From Aotearoamyces nothofagi (taxonomy: Eukaryota; Ascomycota; Leotiomycetes; Leotiales; Tympanidaceae), in assembly GCA_015345905.1 (NCBI GenBank), contig JADDTR010000010.1:620001-684000 (forward strand): 64,000 nt of DNA, read 5' to 3'. Under the pieces are notes generated by a model. It had not been told where the DNA came from. It made no database searches and worked only from the letters and a program-made list of their open reading frames with translations. Of this stretch, positions 20,539-31,617 are shown piece after piece. The first letter of the stretch is position 1. Each line of letters begins with the position of its first letter. The position numbers and the translations under genes are program-made.

Positions 20539-22283
20539 CTACAATCTAGGTCTCTCATCTCCTCTCCATCCTGCCTCTGCTGCGATTAGTTCTGCAGCTC
20601 TCTCTCCAACTGCCAGAACCGTTAACATAGGGTTAATCGTCACCATAGTCGGGAAAACACCAGCATCTGCGATTCTCAGCTTTTTAAGGCCTACCACCTT
20701 CAACTCGCAGTCGACAACAGCCAGCTTGTCCTTCTTTGGATCACCCATCTTGGTGGTACCAGCGGGATGATATACCGTATGTGCGACTTTGCGTCCGTAT
20801 TCGGACAGATCTTTATCAGACTGAACTTTAGGGCCCGGTGCAACTTCCTTGAGGATCCAGTCCTTGAAAGGTGCCTGCTTGGCAACCTCACGTGCAGCCT
20901 TTAGACCGGCGACAATAGTAGCAGCGTCATAGCCATCAGGATCTGTGAAATACCGGAAGTCAAGTGCTGGCTTTACGCTTGGATCCGCAGATGTGAGATA
21001 GATGCGGCCACGTGACTTAGGTCGAGGAATATTCGGCGTCATGCAGAAAGCATTGAGAGGAGCCTCATAGCCTAGACGAGCCGTGTTCAGCACGAATGGA
21101 ATTTGGTAACAATGCATCATCAAGTCAGTGATGGTCTTATCGTTTCCTTGTGCATTTGCCACTTCTCGGCGCAAAAAGATACCAGCGTCACTGTCCATGG
21201 TCGTTTGTGGTGGAATAGGTGCATTAAGCTCCCACATGATGATCGATTCAGGGTGGTCGAGAAGGTTCTCTCCAACACCAGGCAGGTCATGTACTACCGG
21301 GATGTTCAAGGAGGAGAGCTGCTCTTTGGGCCCGATGCCGGAAAGAAGCATGAGGCGGCAGGTATCCACTGCGCCGGCGCATAGGATAGTCTCGATTTTG
21401 GGAGTGAGGGTAAGCTTGGTACCAGAGTGGAGCGTCAAATCTACACCAGTTGCGGTGCCGTTTTTGACGTTGACCTTGCTGACCCAAGCATGTGTAAGAA
21501 CGGTAAGATTCGGCCTTTTTTTCTCTCCACGGAGGAAAGGGTGAATATATGCGACTGATGCACTGCTTCGATCGCCAGTATCTGGGTTGTATGCAACACT
21601 AAAGAATCCTACACCCTGTTCCAAATGGCCCTTCTCTTTTATTTCTTTGTTGAAATCGTGGATTACCGGGACATTCAAGGCAGTCGAGCAAGATTGGACC
21701 CAATCTTTGCATACTTGGTTTCGGTGTCTCGAGTGTACAGGCTGGATTGTGTTTCGTAGATTATCAATCAATCGCATCATCGTCTTGAAGTTCCAGCCGT
21801 ATGCGCCCAAGGATTCCCAGACATCGCAATCGTAGTCGAAGGGGCGGAATGAGATCAGGGTATTGTGGGATGAGCACCCACCAAGTACCTTCGCACGGGA
21901 ATGCCGAATAAAAGAATTTCCTGTATAGAGATTAGCTATCTGATCACATCACATCTTAGAGCGTTCCGTCAGCTTTTCTCTCCTGCGCTGGCGCTTTGGG
22001 CTTGGTGCTTTGGGTACGCAGGCGAGGTTTATTACTTGCCATTGGGTTGTTCAACGGTTCCGTAGTCGTAATCTAATTCACCACCGAGGAGCTTCAACCA
22101 GTCCTTCAGCTTTAGGACACGGTCGTCACTGAAATCGCTGGGGCCAGCTTCGACCAAGAGGATCTTCTTGTCTGGAAGATAGTCATTTAGGCGCGAAGCA
22201 ATTACACAGCCAGCTGTGCCACCGCCTACAATCACATAGTCGAAGTCATTGACTTGTGATTCAGATATGACCTGGGTAGTCAT
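20539..22283 (-). CDS. GMC oxidoreductase (choline dehydrogenase/oxidase-like)
   Basis: 541-aa FAD enzyme of the glucose-methanol-choline family, oxidising an alcohol to an aldehyde or acid. Exons 22283..22040 and 21920..20539. The 119-bp intron uses a GC donor (GCAAGT at 22039..22034) with a TACAG acceptor; only this join restores the ...EQPNGNSFIRHSRAKVLGGC frame, because the nearby GT site leads out of frame. The FAD-binding Rossmann motif is at residues 20-25 (GGGTAG), the GMC signature 1 region follows at HSRAKVLGGCSSHNT, and signature 2 at ILCAGAVDTCRLMLLSGIG. Catalytic His about 466 (YHPAGTTKMG) and Asn about 511 (TINPML) are both present. No signal peptide, so it is probably intracellular (cytosol or peroxisome; the C terminus PRL is a weak peroxisomal-signal match). 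Substrate unproven. Confidence 0.92.
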
Positions 22284-24262
22284 GTTGAAGGATAGGCAAT
22301 GTGCTGAGACGATAATGCCGTGTGTCGTGTAGCTGGTATATATATTTTTTTGTTGAGCACAGGGACCAGAGAAGTGCTGTCCGCAGATATAAGGACCTTA
22401 CCTTACGTATCCAGCCTGCCCTACTCCTTATCTTTTGGAGCTTGTTCACGCCACGCACGTATGGTACGACTAAGTCTCGGCGGGTTTACAGGTGTGGATA
22501 TTGTCGGGGATGGGGAATATTTCTAACGATCCCGCAGGCGTGAGCAGGATGGAACACCGATAAGGCCGCAATATAAATTCCAAGATAAGAGGTTAAAGAG
22601 CCTTTGCTCTGTAAGAGTTTCCAAAATAGGTCAATACCGGCCAACTCGCACGACTATTTGCATGCCCAGCGGTTCAAACCGTCCTCCTAGACACCGAATT
22701 CATCCCGGACAAGGCTGATGGGGAGAGATGTGGTGGGGAAAGTCAGCATCATGGAAGTTTTTTCGGCATTGGCCTTAGTGTCGATTGGATCGGAGTTAGA
22801 ACCGTAAGGACTTAGGAGGCGTAAGGTACGCTACGGCCGGTACGGGGTAAGCAGCCAGTCATGCCTCTTCCATTTAATTAAGGTGGATCGAAAATACCGC
22901 AGTCAGTGCCTGAGGCACTCATATACGTTGCTGGACGAGGGACAGACTGCCTAGCCAGAAAACGAAAGCCGCTATGCCGGACTTGTACATCTACCCAGAA
23001 TGGGAAGTCTATCCTTTGTATCTTTTGTATCCTTTACCAGCAAAGCCAGCTGATGTGCTGTGCGATTACTTCAGGATAATGATTCAACGCAGCAATCCGG
23101 GAAATAGCACTGCCCCATCAATCATCATACGGGACAATCAGGTTGGCCGTGTTTGCCGAACAATACGGGGTTGGCCGACGATCTCCAAACATTCTCAGAT
23201 CATGTGATCAATATCAGAGAAACATTCAACAAATGGACCCAGAGAGATAGAAACATCCTAGCAAGGGTCGAAAAGGCTAAATGGACTGTTTGCCAATACT
23301 GAAAGAAGCTCTAGGAATCTGAAGGCCAAGTTCCACTTTTTGTTGTCTCATGCTGGATGATATTTCGTGGCGGGTTGAACCTTCAAAGACCTCAAAGAAG
23401 ATAGCTACAGCACATGCGTATTGATCTTTCACCAAATGTGACCTACAAGTCCCGGCAATCATAAAAGCTTCTAGATGTAAGGGTTCGGCAAAATGATATT
23501 CCTCTAAGCGGACAGCAAGTATATATTGCTAAAACACCAACGGACACAAGATCTTCATACGATACCATACATACTTTAGATGCCCGAACCTCAAGAGCAT
23601 CGACCCTTCTCTAATTAACACCAAAGTCTCCGTTGTATATATCCTGGACGAAAAAACTCGCTAAGCAATATCATGCCTTCGACAACAGAATATATAACGA
23701 CGACAAAAGAGAGTCAATCGACGACAAGAGATAGGAGAATATACATGGTGAATTAAGTGCATTCTTGCTGTCTATGTTTTACCACCATCTCTGCTCTATT
23801 GCACTAGTTTCCGATGGACTAATATAGCATCCGGATTTAGTGCTTAAGCCACAGACTACCTACTCTTGGTAGTATAATAGTGGTAGTAAGTTGCACTAGT
23901 CTAGAGAAGATACATACTTGCTCATGAGTCAGTTTTAAAAAAAACTAGAACTATTATCCGTTGAATCTCATCACCGTATTGTAGCAGAGGCCTAACTCTA
24001 CTTGGACGCTATCTCCACCATATCTACACGTGGCTGTCTACCCCAACCCCTGCCTATAAAATAAGGATCCAGCCTCTACAGCACTCTCCAACAACAATAT
24101 ACTATTCATCTTCTGCTAATACATATGTTCTGGTAGAAAGCGCCTGCCGAAATGGAATACTGGGATATTCTGTGCCTAACACCTCATTTGATGATTGCCC
24201 CAATTCAAGCACATATCAGTAATGTACGTTCCAGCTCCAAGTTCCTAATTACGCCATCATTC
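22284..24262. other. intergenic region, GMC promoter to hydrolase 3' end
   Basis: Nearly 2 kb without a supported gene. The first several hundred bp are the promoter side of the GMC gene. A GGTTCAAACC near 22671 looks like a tRNA B box but no clover-leaf could be drawn around it. Confidence 0.45.
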
Positions 24263-25819
24263 TCATAATTCGCTAACAAAATCTATCACGGTTTCTCTCA
24301 TACTAGCAGCGACGCCATGCTCATGCCAGAAATGACCTGCGCCATCGATCTGTAGATAGCGAAATTGGCTACCCTCTGCCCCGGCTAGTTTTTGTCCCCA
24401 GTCATGGAGCTTCTTGTTGCTTGTAAACATATCTTGATCTCCAAATACAGCTAATGTATCGTTGATGACGAGCTTATGCTCGGCTTCCGGAGAGCTTATA
24501 CCTTTGGAAAACTTCATAAACTTCGTCTTTTGATTGGACAAGAATGAGGGGGCGCTCCACATTGTAGCAAGCGAAGTGACAAATCCTCGAATGGGGGATA
24601 TCAGTAGATATGCGACCTTAGGTTCTCCAAGCATCGGTGCTGGCATCGTCCCACTCTCAACCTTTCCAACGTCCAAAGATAACAAGTCCTTTTTTTCTAG
24701 GGAGTTTCGGTGTTGAGGAGTCACTGGCGTAGGTGAATGATGACTTCGTGGCGATGAGGTGATTCCATTGTGATGTGGCCGTCGTCCCAATGATCTGACC
24801 CGATCGATACTTTTTCTTAAAGCTTCAGGAGTATCAAGGGAGAACGATCTCCTATAGTCGTTACTCGCTCTCCTAATGTCTCCACTTGTCTCTTCGCCTC
24901 CTACTCGAACACTAGATGGGCTACTTGGGGACGTCGGATGCGGGTCCTTCATATGAAGACTACGGCCCCTACTATGTCGTGATTTGGGCTTCCCATATCT
25001 CGCTTTTGTAGCTGTTGCAAGAGCAGCAAAAAGTTCATTTTGCTGTTTAGCGAGATGCTCAGCTCGAAGTCGGATCTCTGAGGCAGCAGTCCCTAATTCT
25101 GGAGTTGCGAATAAGTTAAGAATTGTAGCGAGGCTGGGGAGTTGGGTGGCTATAAGAGCGCCATATGAATAGCCTCCTATCAGGAACAGTGGCTGCAGCT
25201 TTGCCCGGATATTTTCGTCACTCCCATTTCCATCAGAAGGGTCCGAAAAGGGTATTTTTGAGGGACGGCTGGTGCGTGGCGTGTATGTATAATTCTTTTC
25301 ATAGTTTGTAGGATGTGCCGGTGGCAGAGTGTGGGATGGAACCGACGATAGGTCGTGCATCTCAGGCTCGATATCTTCCAAAGTAGTCTCAGCCGAGCAA
25401 AGTGCTGGTGGAATAGAGAGATAATGTATGAAGTAGACCATGAATCCAATGAAGGAGATGTAGTCTTGTGTTTCGGGTTTGGAAGTCCAAGATGTCCGGC
25501 CTTTAGAAGGCCCCGCACCACTGTCCACGGCGTTATTAGTATATATCCAAGAAAAGCGTACGAAAGAAGCTCACCGGAAGTTGAACGTCCCAACTATGAA
25601 CCCCTGTTTTAAGATCGCGGAAGCTGCTAAGTTCACAACAGGGTCATCGAAACTGCCCCCAAGCGGCGCGTAAGGATGCGCCATAACCGCGGCTTTCTTG
25701 CGCCATATTGGCGAAGCAGATATTGGAAGAAACTTTGTTGGATAATATATCCTGCAGTCTAGAGGTGTATCGTCTACGACAGAGGGGATCGTGAAGCTTA
25801 AGACTGGAGCAGGCAGCAT
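24263..25819 (-). CDS. alpha/beta hydrolase superfamily protein
   Basis: 500-aa cytosolic hydrolase of unknown substrate, of the fungal COG2945-like type. Exons 25819..25575 and 25520..24263; intron of 54 bp (GTGAGC..GACAG) in frame. Features: N-terminal strand region PLDCRIYYPTKFLP, oxyanion region AHPYAPLGGSFDDPVV, then TFNFRGAGPSKGRTSW. Nucleophile elbow GGYSYG puts the catalytic Ser at residue 200. Acid candidate lies in LAVFGDQDMFTS and the His in DGAGHFWHEHGV. A long Ser/Arg-rich insert (about residues 225-330, with SPSSPSS and RRSFSLDTP motifs) sits between the nucleophile and the acid and looks like a regulatory, phosphorylatable loop. It diverges from the transcription factor gene 870 bp away. 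Confidence 0.85.
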
Positions 25820-26688
25820 CTTTGCGGCTGCAGTCGTGCGTTTACGTCACTGCAACAAGAACTGGGCGTATTGAAGCCACCAACATCGCGATTGAAGTGG
25901 ATCTCATTGATAGAGAGTCTACTGAGTAGAGACAATGCAGTGTGTGGCCAGTTTGAAGTCGTGATGTTAACGGCGTGGTTGTTACTGGAGGCGAAATTTC
26001 GTTACGATTGACGTCGGCAAACCTCGAACCTCGACCCTGATTGCGCCCGATAAAGGTCATTATAGTGCCAAGTCTCTTCCGATAGGCAGCTGATTGTTAG
26101 TTAGTACTTCCTCTCTTCTGTCCGGCCAACAGACAACCTGTCAAGTAAACATTTGTACTAACAGCTACGGCAATCATAGCAGTAGGGAGTTATGACATCA
26201 CGAGGATCAGTTATAGAAGTACTAATGGAATGTACATTATTTCTCCTCGTATGCTATTGTGTTCAACAAGTCACGTGCCAATATCTTATCTTATCTATGA
26301 GCAAACCCCGGATATCTTCCAAATCCCGGGTGAACATGCTTCGTAAGTATATCACACCATTCCACTCGAGTGCGGGTATGTTTGCCTTGAAGAGTCTCAC
26401 GTCTCCATGCACTGTGCAGCTTATATGATATTTCAGGTTAATGATTCTTAGCTTATCAAATGCTGTATCCCGCGTCTCCCCCGTGGAGAAAGACCGTCGA
26501 GCTAGGAGCTTCTCCGCAAATTTCCGTCATCAGATGATTACATTTCATCGTGCGCAGATAAATATCTTCAAATCCGGTTGACAATCAACGTGAGGAAATT
26601 GAGAAAAGTGTTACTTACACTTGCTAATTACACTTGTTAGATAAAGAATCAACCCCGAGCTGGCTGCTTCCGGAGCTTAACGGCAATA
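25820..26688. other. divergent promoter region, hydrolase / Zn2Cys6 factor
   Basis: 869 bp between two divergent starts. No coding signal. It should contain both promoters; no specific binding site can be assigned with confidence. Confidence 0.45.
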
Positions 26689-29312
26689 ATGTCTACAGCC
26701 GTCCCTAGAAGGAAGTTCGCAAAGCCTCCTGTGAAGGTTGCCTGCTTGGCTTGGTATGCACCTTAGAATCTCTCAATCACTCAATCAGTCATCCATGAGT
26801 ACTGGCCTAATCGGGCACTCTAGTCGCGCTTCTCGGATTCGTTGTGATGGGAAGGAGACATGTACTACTGTAAGGATGAAGTTTTTCTTGCACTTGAATA
26901 TATGTGCAAGATAGTAGACTAACTCAGATTGGCAGTGTGCTGTAAAGGGCAAGGAATGCAATTATACACCTAGCAAACGGGGAGGTCCTCGATACCCACA
27001 AAAACGCCCCAAAAGTAAGAAAGAGACCGAAGTAGTAGTTCCAGATGAGCCTGTTATAATGAGCTTTGAAGACCGTAAGCATCGGCTTCAAACTTAGGTA
27101 TCCTTGCTTATACTCGTTGATAGAAGTCTTTCAGTCTAGCACTTTTCAAATCCCAGGAGCTGGTCTTAGAGATGTAGACGCCTTCCCATTTGATGATCTT
27201 ATATTCCCGGAAGGTGGCATTTTTGATATACACCAATTGGACCAGGATACCCGCAATTTCAATACAGACTTCAGTGATGATCATATAGATAGCATTAATG
27301 ACACACCGGAAACTACCCCACAAGAAGTGGCATTGACAGATGTCCGACGGTATGGAAGCGACTCTGATATGTAAGCACTTACTATATTCCTGAGCTTTAG
27401 CTTTGTTTTTGAGATTTACTGATATAAAATTAAGCTTGGATGCCTATTATGTATATATCCATGAATATTTTCCCATTTTACCTCCCCCGGAAAAATTTCC
27501 AGCCATCGACAGGCCCTTGACTGGCAATAACATCGACAATTCCGAATACGAACCATCTTCACCAATTACTCTGGCACTATCTGCTATACTTGCCCTTATT
27601 CCTCTTCCTCAGGACCAAGAGCCAAAGAGTACAAAGTCATTATGGAAACGGAGAAACCAAGCTCATCGATATGCTCATTCTGCCTTGGAGAGTGTAGATA
27701 TCGAGTCTGAGTTAAGCGATTCTATGAGTTGCCCTTCTCAAGCTCTTCAAATTGAAAAGCATGAGTTGGATCGACCACCATTCCATCCTAATACGCCCTT
27801 AGAGCTCGAAAGCATTCTTGCACTTTTAGTCTTGAGCATTTATGAATATGCTCAGCGCGGAAATATGGCAAAAATGCGGAGCCGTGCTGGGCAGGCTATG
27901 AATTTAGCTATGGATATGGGCCTGTACAAAGAAGAGGATGTAGTAGATCGTAATACCGAGGCGAGGCGGCGTGCCTGGTGGATGACGGTAACTATCCATC
28001 TGAAACTATATAGTATATGGGCTGACGATCACGTCTTAGTATATGTGCATGACCCAGGGATCGATAGTCAGTAATACGGTTAGCTCAGCAGCATGTATCT
28101 GTGCCATTCAAAATTCTAACGTAACTTAATCTAGACTTTGACAATAGACCTCCACGATCCAAGATTCAAAATTGGCTATCCTTCCAACACATCTGACCCA
28201 GAGGTATTCTAAACTCCTTAATATTAAAACAATTACTAACTAATCAAGGTTTGGTCTTTCTTTATGCAAGCTCAACGAGCTATTGTTGGGAGCACTCAGT
28301 TTGTTATTGACCTACATGACTGTCTCACAAAGAAGAAGGATTTGTCGGAGATCTACGCTCGAAGCATATCGTATGACCAAGTTTTTGAGCCTTTGGCCAA
28401 AGCCGCCGATTCTTGGGTGAATAGAACTGCTTCTAGCATGCCGGTAGATCCTAGGGAATCTGTTGTCGCAAAAGCGCTTCGAGGTATATCGAGGATCAAA
28501 TTGAACAGGTACGTTTAAAGGACACCTTTTTGCTCAAAGAGCTACCAAAGTACCTCTTGATGCAGTCCACAACAGGAGCACAGTAACTGACGTAGCGGTA
28601 TTGTAAAGCGCAAGGATAAAGATTCATCGCTATTCAGCTTTCATGGATATCCCAATATCCACGCAGAAGCACTGCGATCTGAAAGCCGTAAAACCAGAGC
28701 AGGTTAACCAAGACCTCAATACCAAGGGCCCAAAAGGTCTAGTTATCTCTTCCTGTGGGTGTGGAACACTACTACGCCAAACCAACGACAGCCCATCGAT
28801 ATCGACAACATCTGTTATACGGGATGCCAATGCGCCATTCAGCAGTAATTATTCTGCAAATGTCTGCCGCCAAGCAGCATTGAACATCGCAGAATCATTC
28901 GACATACTGCCGTATCCGAATCCGATGAATATACATCCAGAGCCGTTCGAAATGCTTTCGTCAACGACTTATAGAACTCCTCCACGGACCATGCCTTCTT
29001 TCGCTTGTTGCGCAATGCAGAGTAGTTACGCTCTACTCATGCTATGTTACAAAGCCCTTACTAGTCGGGATGATATGGGAACTAATGATATGGATCTTGT
29101 TGTCCGGGGATATGTTGATCATCTGCAACAGGCGCTGCGGCTCGTCGTCAACTCGCTAGATAATTACTCTTTGGCCTTTGAGGCGCTAGATGGAATGAGA
29201 GGTTTGTGATATATATTCGAATTTTTAATGAGCCACGAGCTAATGTAAAGCAGAACAAATCCAGCACGCCCTAGATATAGATATGTTTGAGGATAAAGTT
29301 TTAAGCTCCTAG
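26689..29312 (+). CDS. Zn2Cys6 transcription factor with fungal-specific MHR domain
   Basis: 690-aa nuclear regulator in ten exons: 26689..26753, 26824..26869, 26936..27074, 27124..27370, 27435..27987, 28040..28078, 28135..28203, 28249..28508, 28609..29201, 29251..29312. All nine introns are GT-AG (45-100 bp) and the frame holds end to end. The binuclear cluster at residues 19-45 (ACLACRASRIRCDGKETCTT, then CAVKGKEC) has Cys spacing C-x2-C-x6-C-x5-C-x2-C-x6-C and is itself split by two introns. The middle-homology region begins at LDAYYVYIHEYFPILPPP and includes ARRRAWWMT joined to YMCMTQGSIVSNT by a 52-bp intron. A Lys-rich segment follows the cluster (KRPKSKKETE). Target genes unknown; neighbours (hydrolase, lectin) are possible but unproven. 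Confidence 0.9.
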
Positions 29313-30480
29313 GCTGTGAGTAAGAAAGCGGCCAGCAAGAATCTTAGGGCAGCGGAACACGCGGCTCGAAAGAAAAGCTTGTACACTTAAAACCGATTTC
29401 CTGATTTGTCAGAGAATGACGAAGAAACAATACACCTAAAATAAGACTGATATGGCAATTGACTCAATGCTCGCATGCTAGCATTTAGTCGAGCAGTGTG
29501 TAAATAGGCCAGAATGGGGCTATCTGGTACGAATATTCAACGTGATACCCAACGACTTATATAAGACTCTACTCTATCAAGATCATAGAAACACACTTAC
29601 AAAGATGCCATAACAATAAACCATCTCCTAAAACACAGGCACAGCATCGACCTCCCTCGCTCACCGGCTTCCCAACCCCACAAAGGCAGCTCCACCTAAA
29701 AAAAAAACCCCCCCACCCCGTCCACCTGCACACTGCGACGCCAACCTCACATGCATAAATGCATACGGTACACATACCGCCTCAGCGCACGCCATTCCCT
29801 GCGCCCCAAGCAGCGCCGCGGAACCACCTGCATCCGCGTACCCAATCACGCCAGCCAGCCAGCCAGCCAGCCATCCCGCCCACCCCGACTCTCCGCCCGG
29901 CTCCCTGCCACGCCGCCTCGGCATCGAGACGTCACCCGCTTGCCGTCTTCGGATGCAGGCCCCCAGGAACGTGTGCCGGGCCGTGGTGCTGGCCCGGACG
30001 TGGTGTCCTGTGATAGGAGGGGCTTGAGAACAGAAACTTTGGTAGTGCCGGCGGCGGGGGTAGCAGGATGTAGTGCCGTTGTCGCTGTGGCCCGATGCTG
30101 CCTGCTGTTTCTCGGTGTAGGCCGGCTTTAACTATGGAATTCCTCTCGATCACGTGGGATACTATGGCCTATTTCGGGGTTGTGGGACATTTAAGGTATT
30201 ATAACTCGTCGGTTCTACCGCCCAATCTCACCTTGCGCACTGGGGCCATGGCGATTCGGGCAGTCACTACCAAACCTCGAAGATTTACGTCTCAATCTCG
30301 AACTACCTCTCACATGCCTCTGTACGGATAACGCAACGTTGTGATACTAAATTTTGGTAAAACGAAAGACTAGTATCATGCTAATCAACATCATAATCCC
30401 TGATCCCCCGCACCCCGAAACCTATCCAGTGTTAGGTATTGACTACGACGTCTTCCCAAGTCCAAGAAAGACGCAGCCCT
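29313..30480. other. intergenic region, transcription factor to lectin (tail to tail)
   Basis: No supported gene. 29.64-30.13 kb is GC-rich with an A-then-C run near 29700 and short CCAG repeats near 29860; open frames there are low complexity. A CACGTG occurs near 30151. Confidence 0.45.
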
Positions 30481-31617
30481 TTACGCCGGCGGAATAGCAG
30501 AGACGCCAGCTGTCCACCCCCCATTCCACACCCACTCACTAACACCCGAAACATCAGTGCCATTCTCGAAATAAACGCGAAGGTTAAGCCCCGAGCCGCT
30601 GCCCCAATTGATCGCAGCGACTTCCGTGCCTGGGATGCTAGGCTGGTCGAACCCGCCGTCGTACCAATCGGAACCGTCGTAGCCTTGCTCGAGGAGTCTA
30701 CTGGAAGTGGCGTAGTAGACGCGGATGCTGATGCCTTTGTTGGCGACGAAGCTGGTCACGGCGACTGCAGCGCGGGGCACGGCTTTGGGGACGGAGAAGG
30801 CGCCGGTGTACCATGAGCCGTCCCAGGCTTTCTCGACGATGTCTAGTTTGGGAGTTTGGAAGTAGACTCTGGTTATTTCATATGGTTAGCCTGTCGTAGT
30901 GGTTTTATGCTGAAGATATAACTTGCCTGATGCCGAGCTGAGAGACGTTGAACGAGGTGCTTGCAATCGCTGACCCAGTGACAGCTTCACCGAGGTTGGT
31001 TTCCTTCGTCCATCCATTATTGTTACCTGGGATTTTGAGTTAAGTTATGTTCACAATAGATCGCGAGAGTGTTCTTACCACTATTATAGCCATATTCCTG
31101 GATAGTGTTGTCAGGAAGCTGGACGTAGACTCTCAGTATGAGCCCGCTATCGACAGCGAGGAAGCTGGCTGCAATCTTCGAATACGGCGCGACGACGATG
31201 TTGCTATTGTTTAGTGCGCCATCGTACCAACCCTTGCTAGAATCATAGGCAGCCTCCTTAAGTTTGTTGTCTGCAGAGATATAGTAGACTCGAATCTACG
31301 GAGATTGTTAAAAAAAGCTAGATTATTTGGGGTTTAGTACGATTCTTACGTTGTTGAGCTCCTTGGAGGTAGCAGCAATGGGAGAGCCAATCTTGGCCTG
31401 GGCAATGACATTCTTGGCGGTGCCATTGGACCACCCTCCTTCGTAGAGACTCTCACGAATGCTGCCAGTAACATCTTGAGTGTATATCCGAAGGTGAGAG
31501 GTTGAGTTGACTGCTGCAATTGCAGTGCCTAGAAAGGATGAGGTTAGTAATATGAATTAAATATTTTTGAAAAGAGCGCTGACGGAAGAGGATCTGTGAG
31601 ACAGGGCCTGTAGACAT
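30481..31617 (-). CDS. fucose-binding lectin, AAL/AFL type
   Basis: 305-aa six-bladed beta-propeller lectin similar to Aleuria aurantia lectin and Aspergillus FleA. Exons 31617..31584, 31528..31350, 31295..31079, 31026..30927, 30868..30481. Introns of 55, 54, 52 and 58 bp; the last has a GC donor (GCAAGT at 30926). Blades repeat the pattern ..SxIAAxSxxxLRIYxQ..G.I.E..Y..GGW..G: for example [116 protein letters not shown]. No signal peptide, as is usual for this family. Such lectins bind fucosylated glycans and are implicated in defence against fungivores or in adhesion; which applies here is unknown. The length matches AAL (312 aa). Confidence 0.95.

Noticed and set aside
22650-22690. Possible tRNA gene suggested by GGTTCAAACC
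   Set aside because: No A box or foldable acceptor and anticodon stems could be found around it.
16789-31617. A secondary-metabolite gene cluster
   Set aside because: No backbone enzyme or P450, and wide gene spacing. Transporter, oxidoreductase and regulator alone are common genome-wide.
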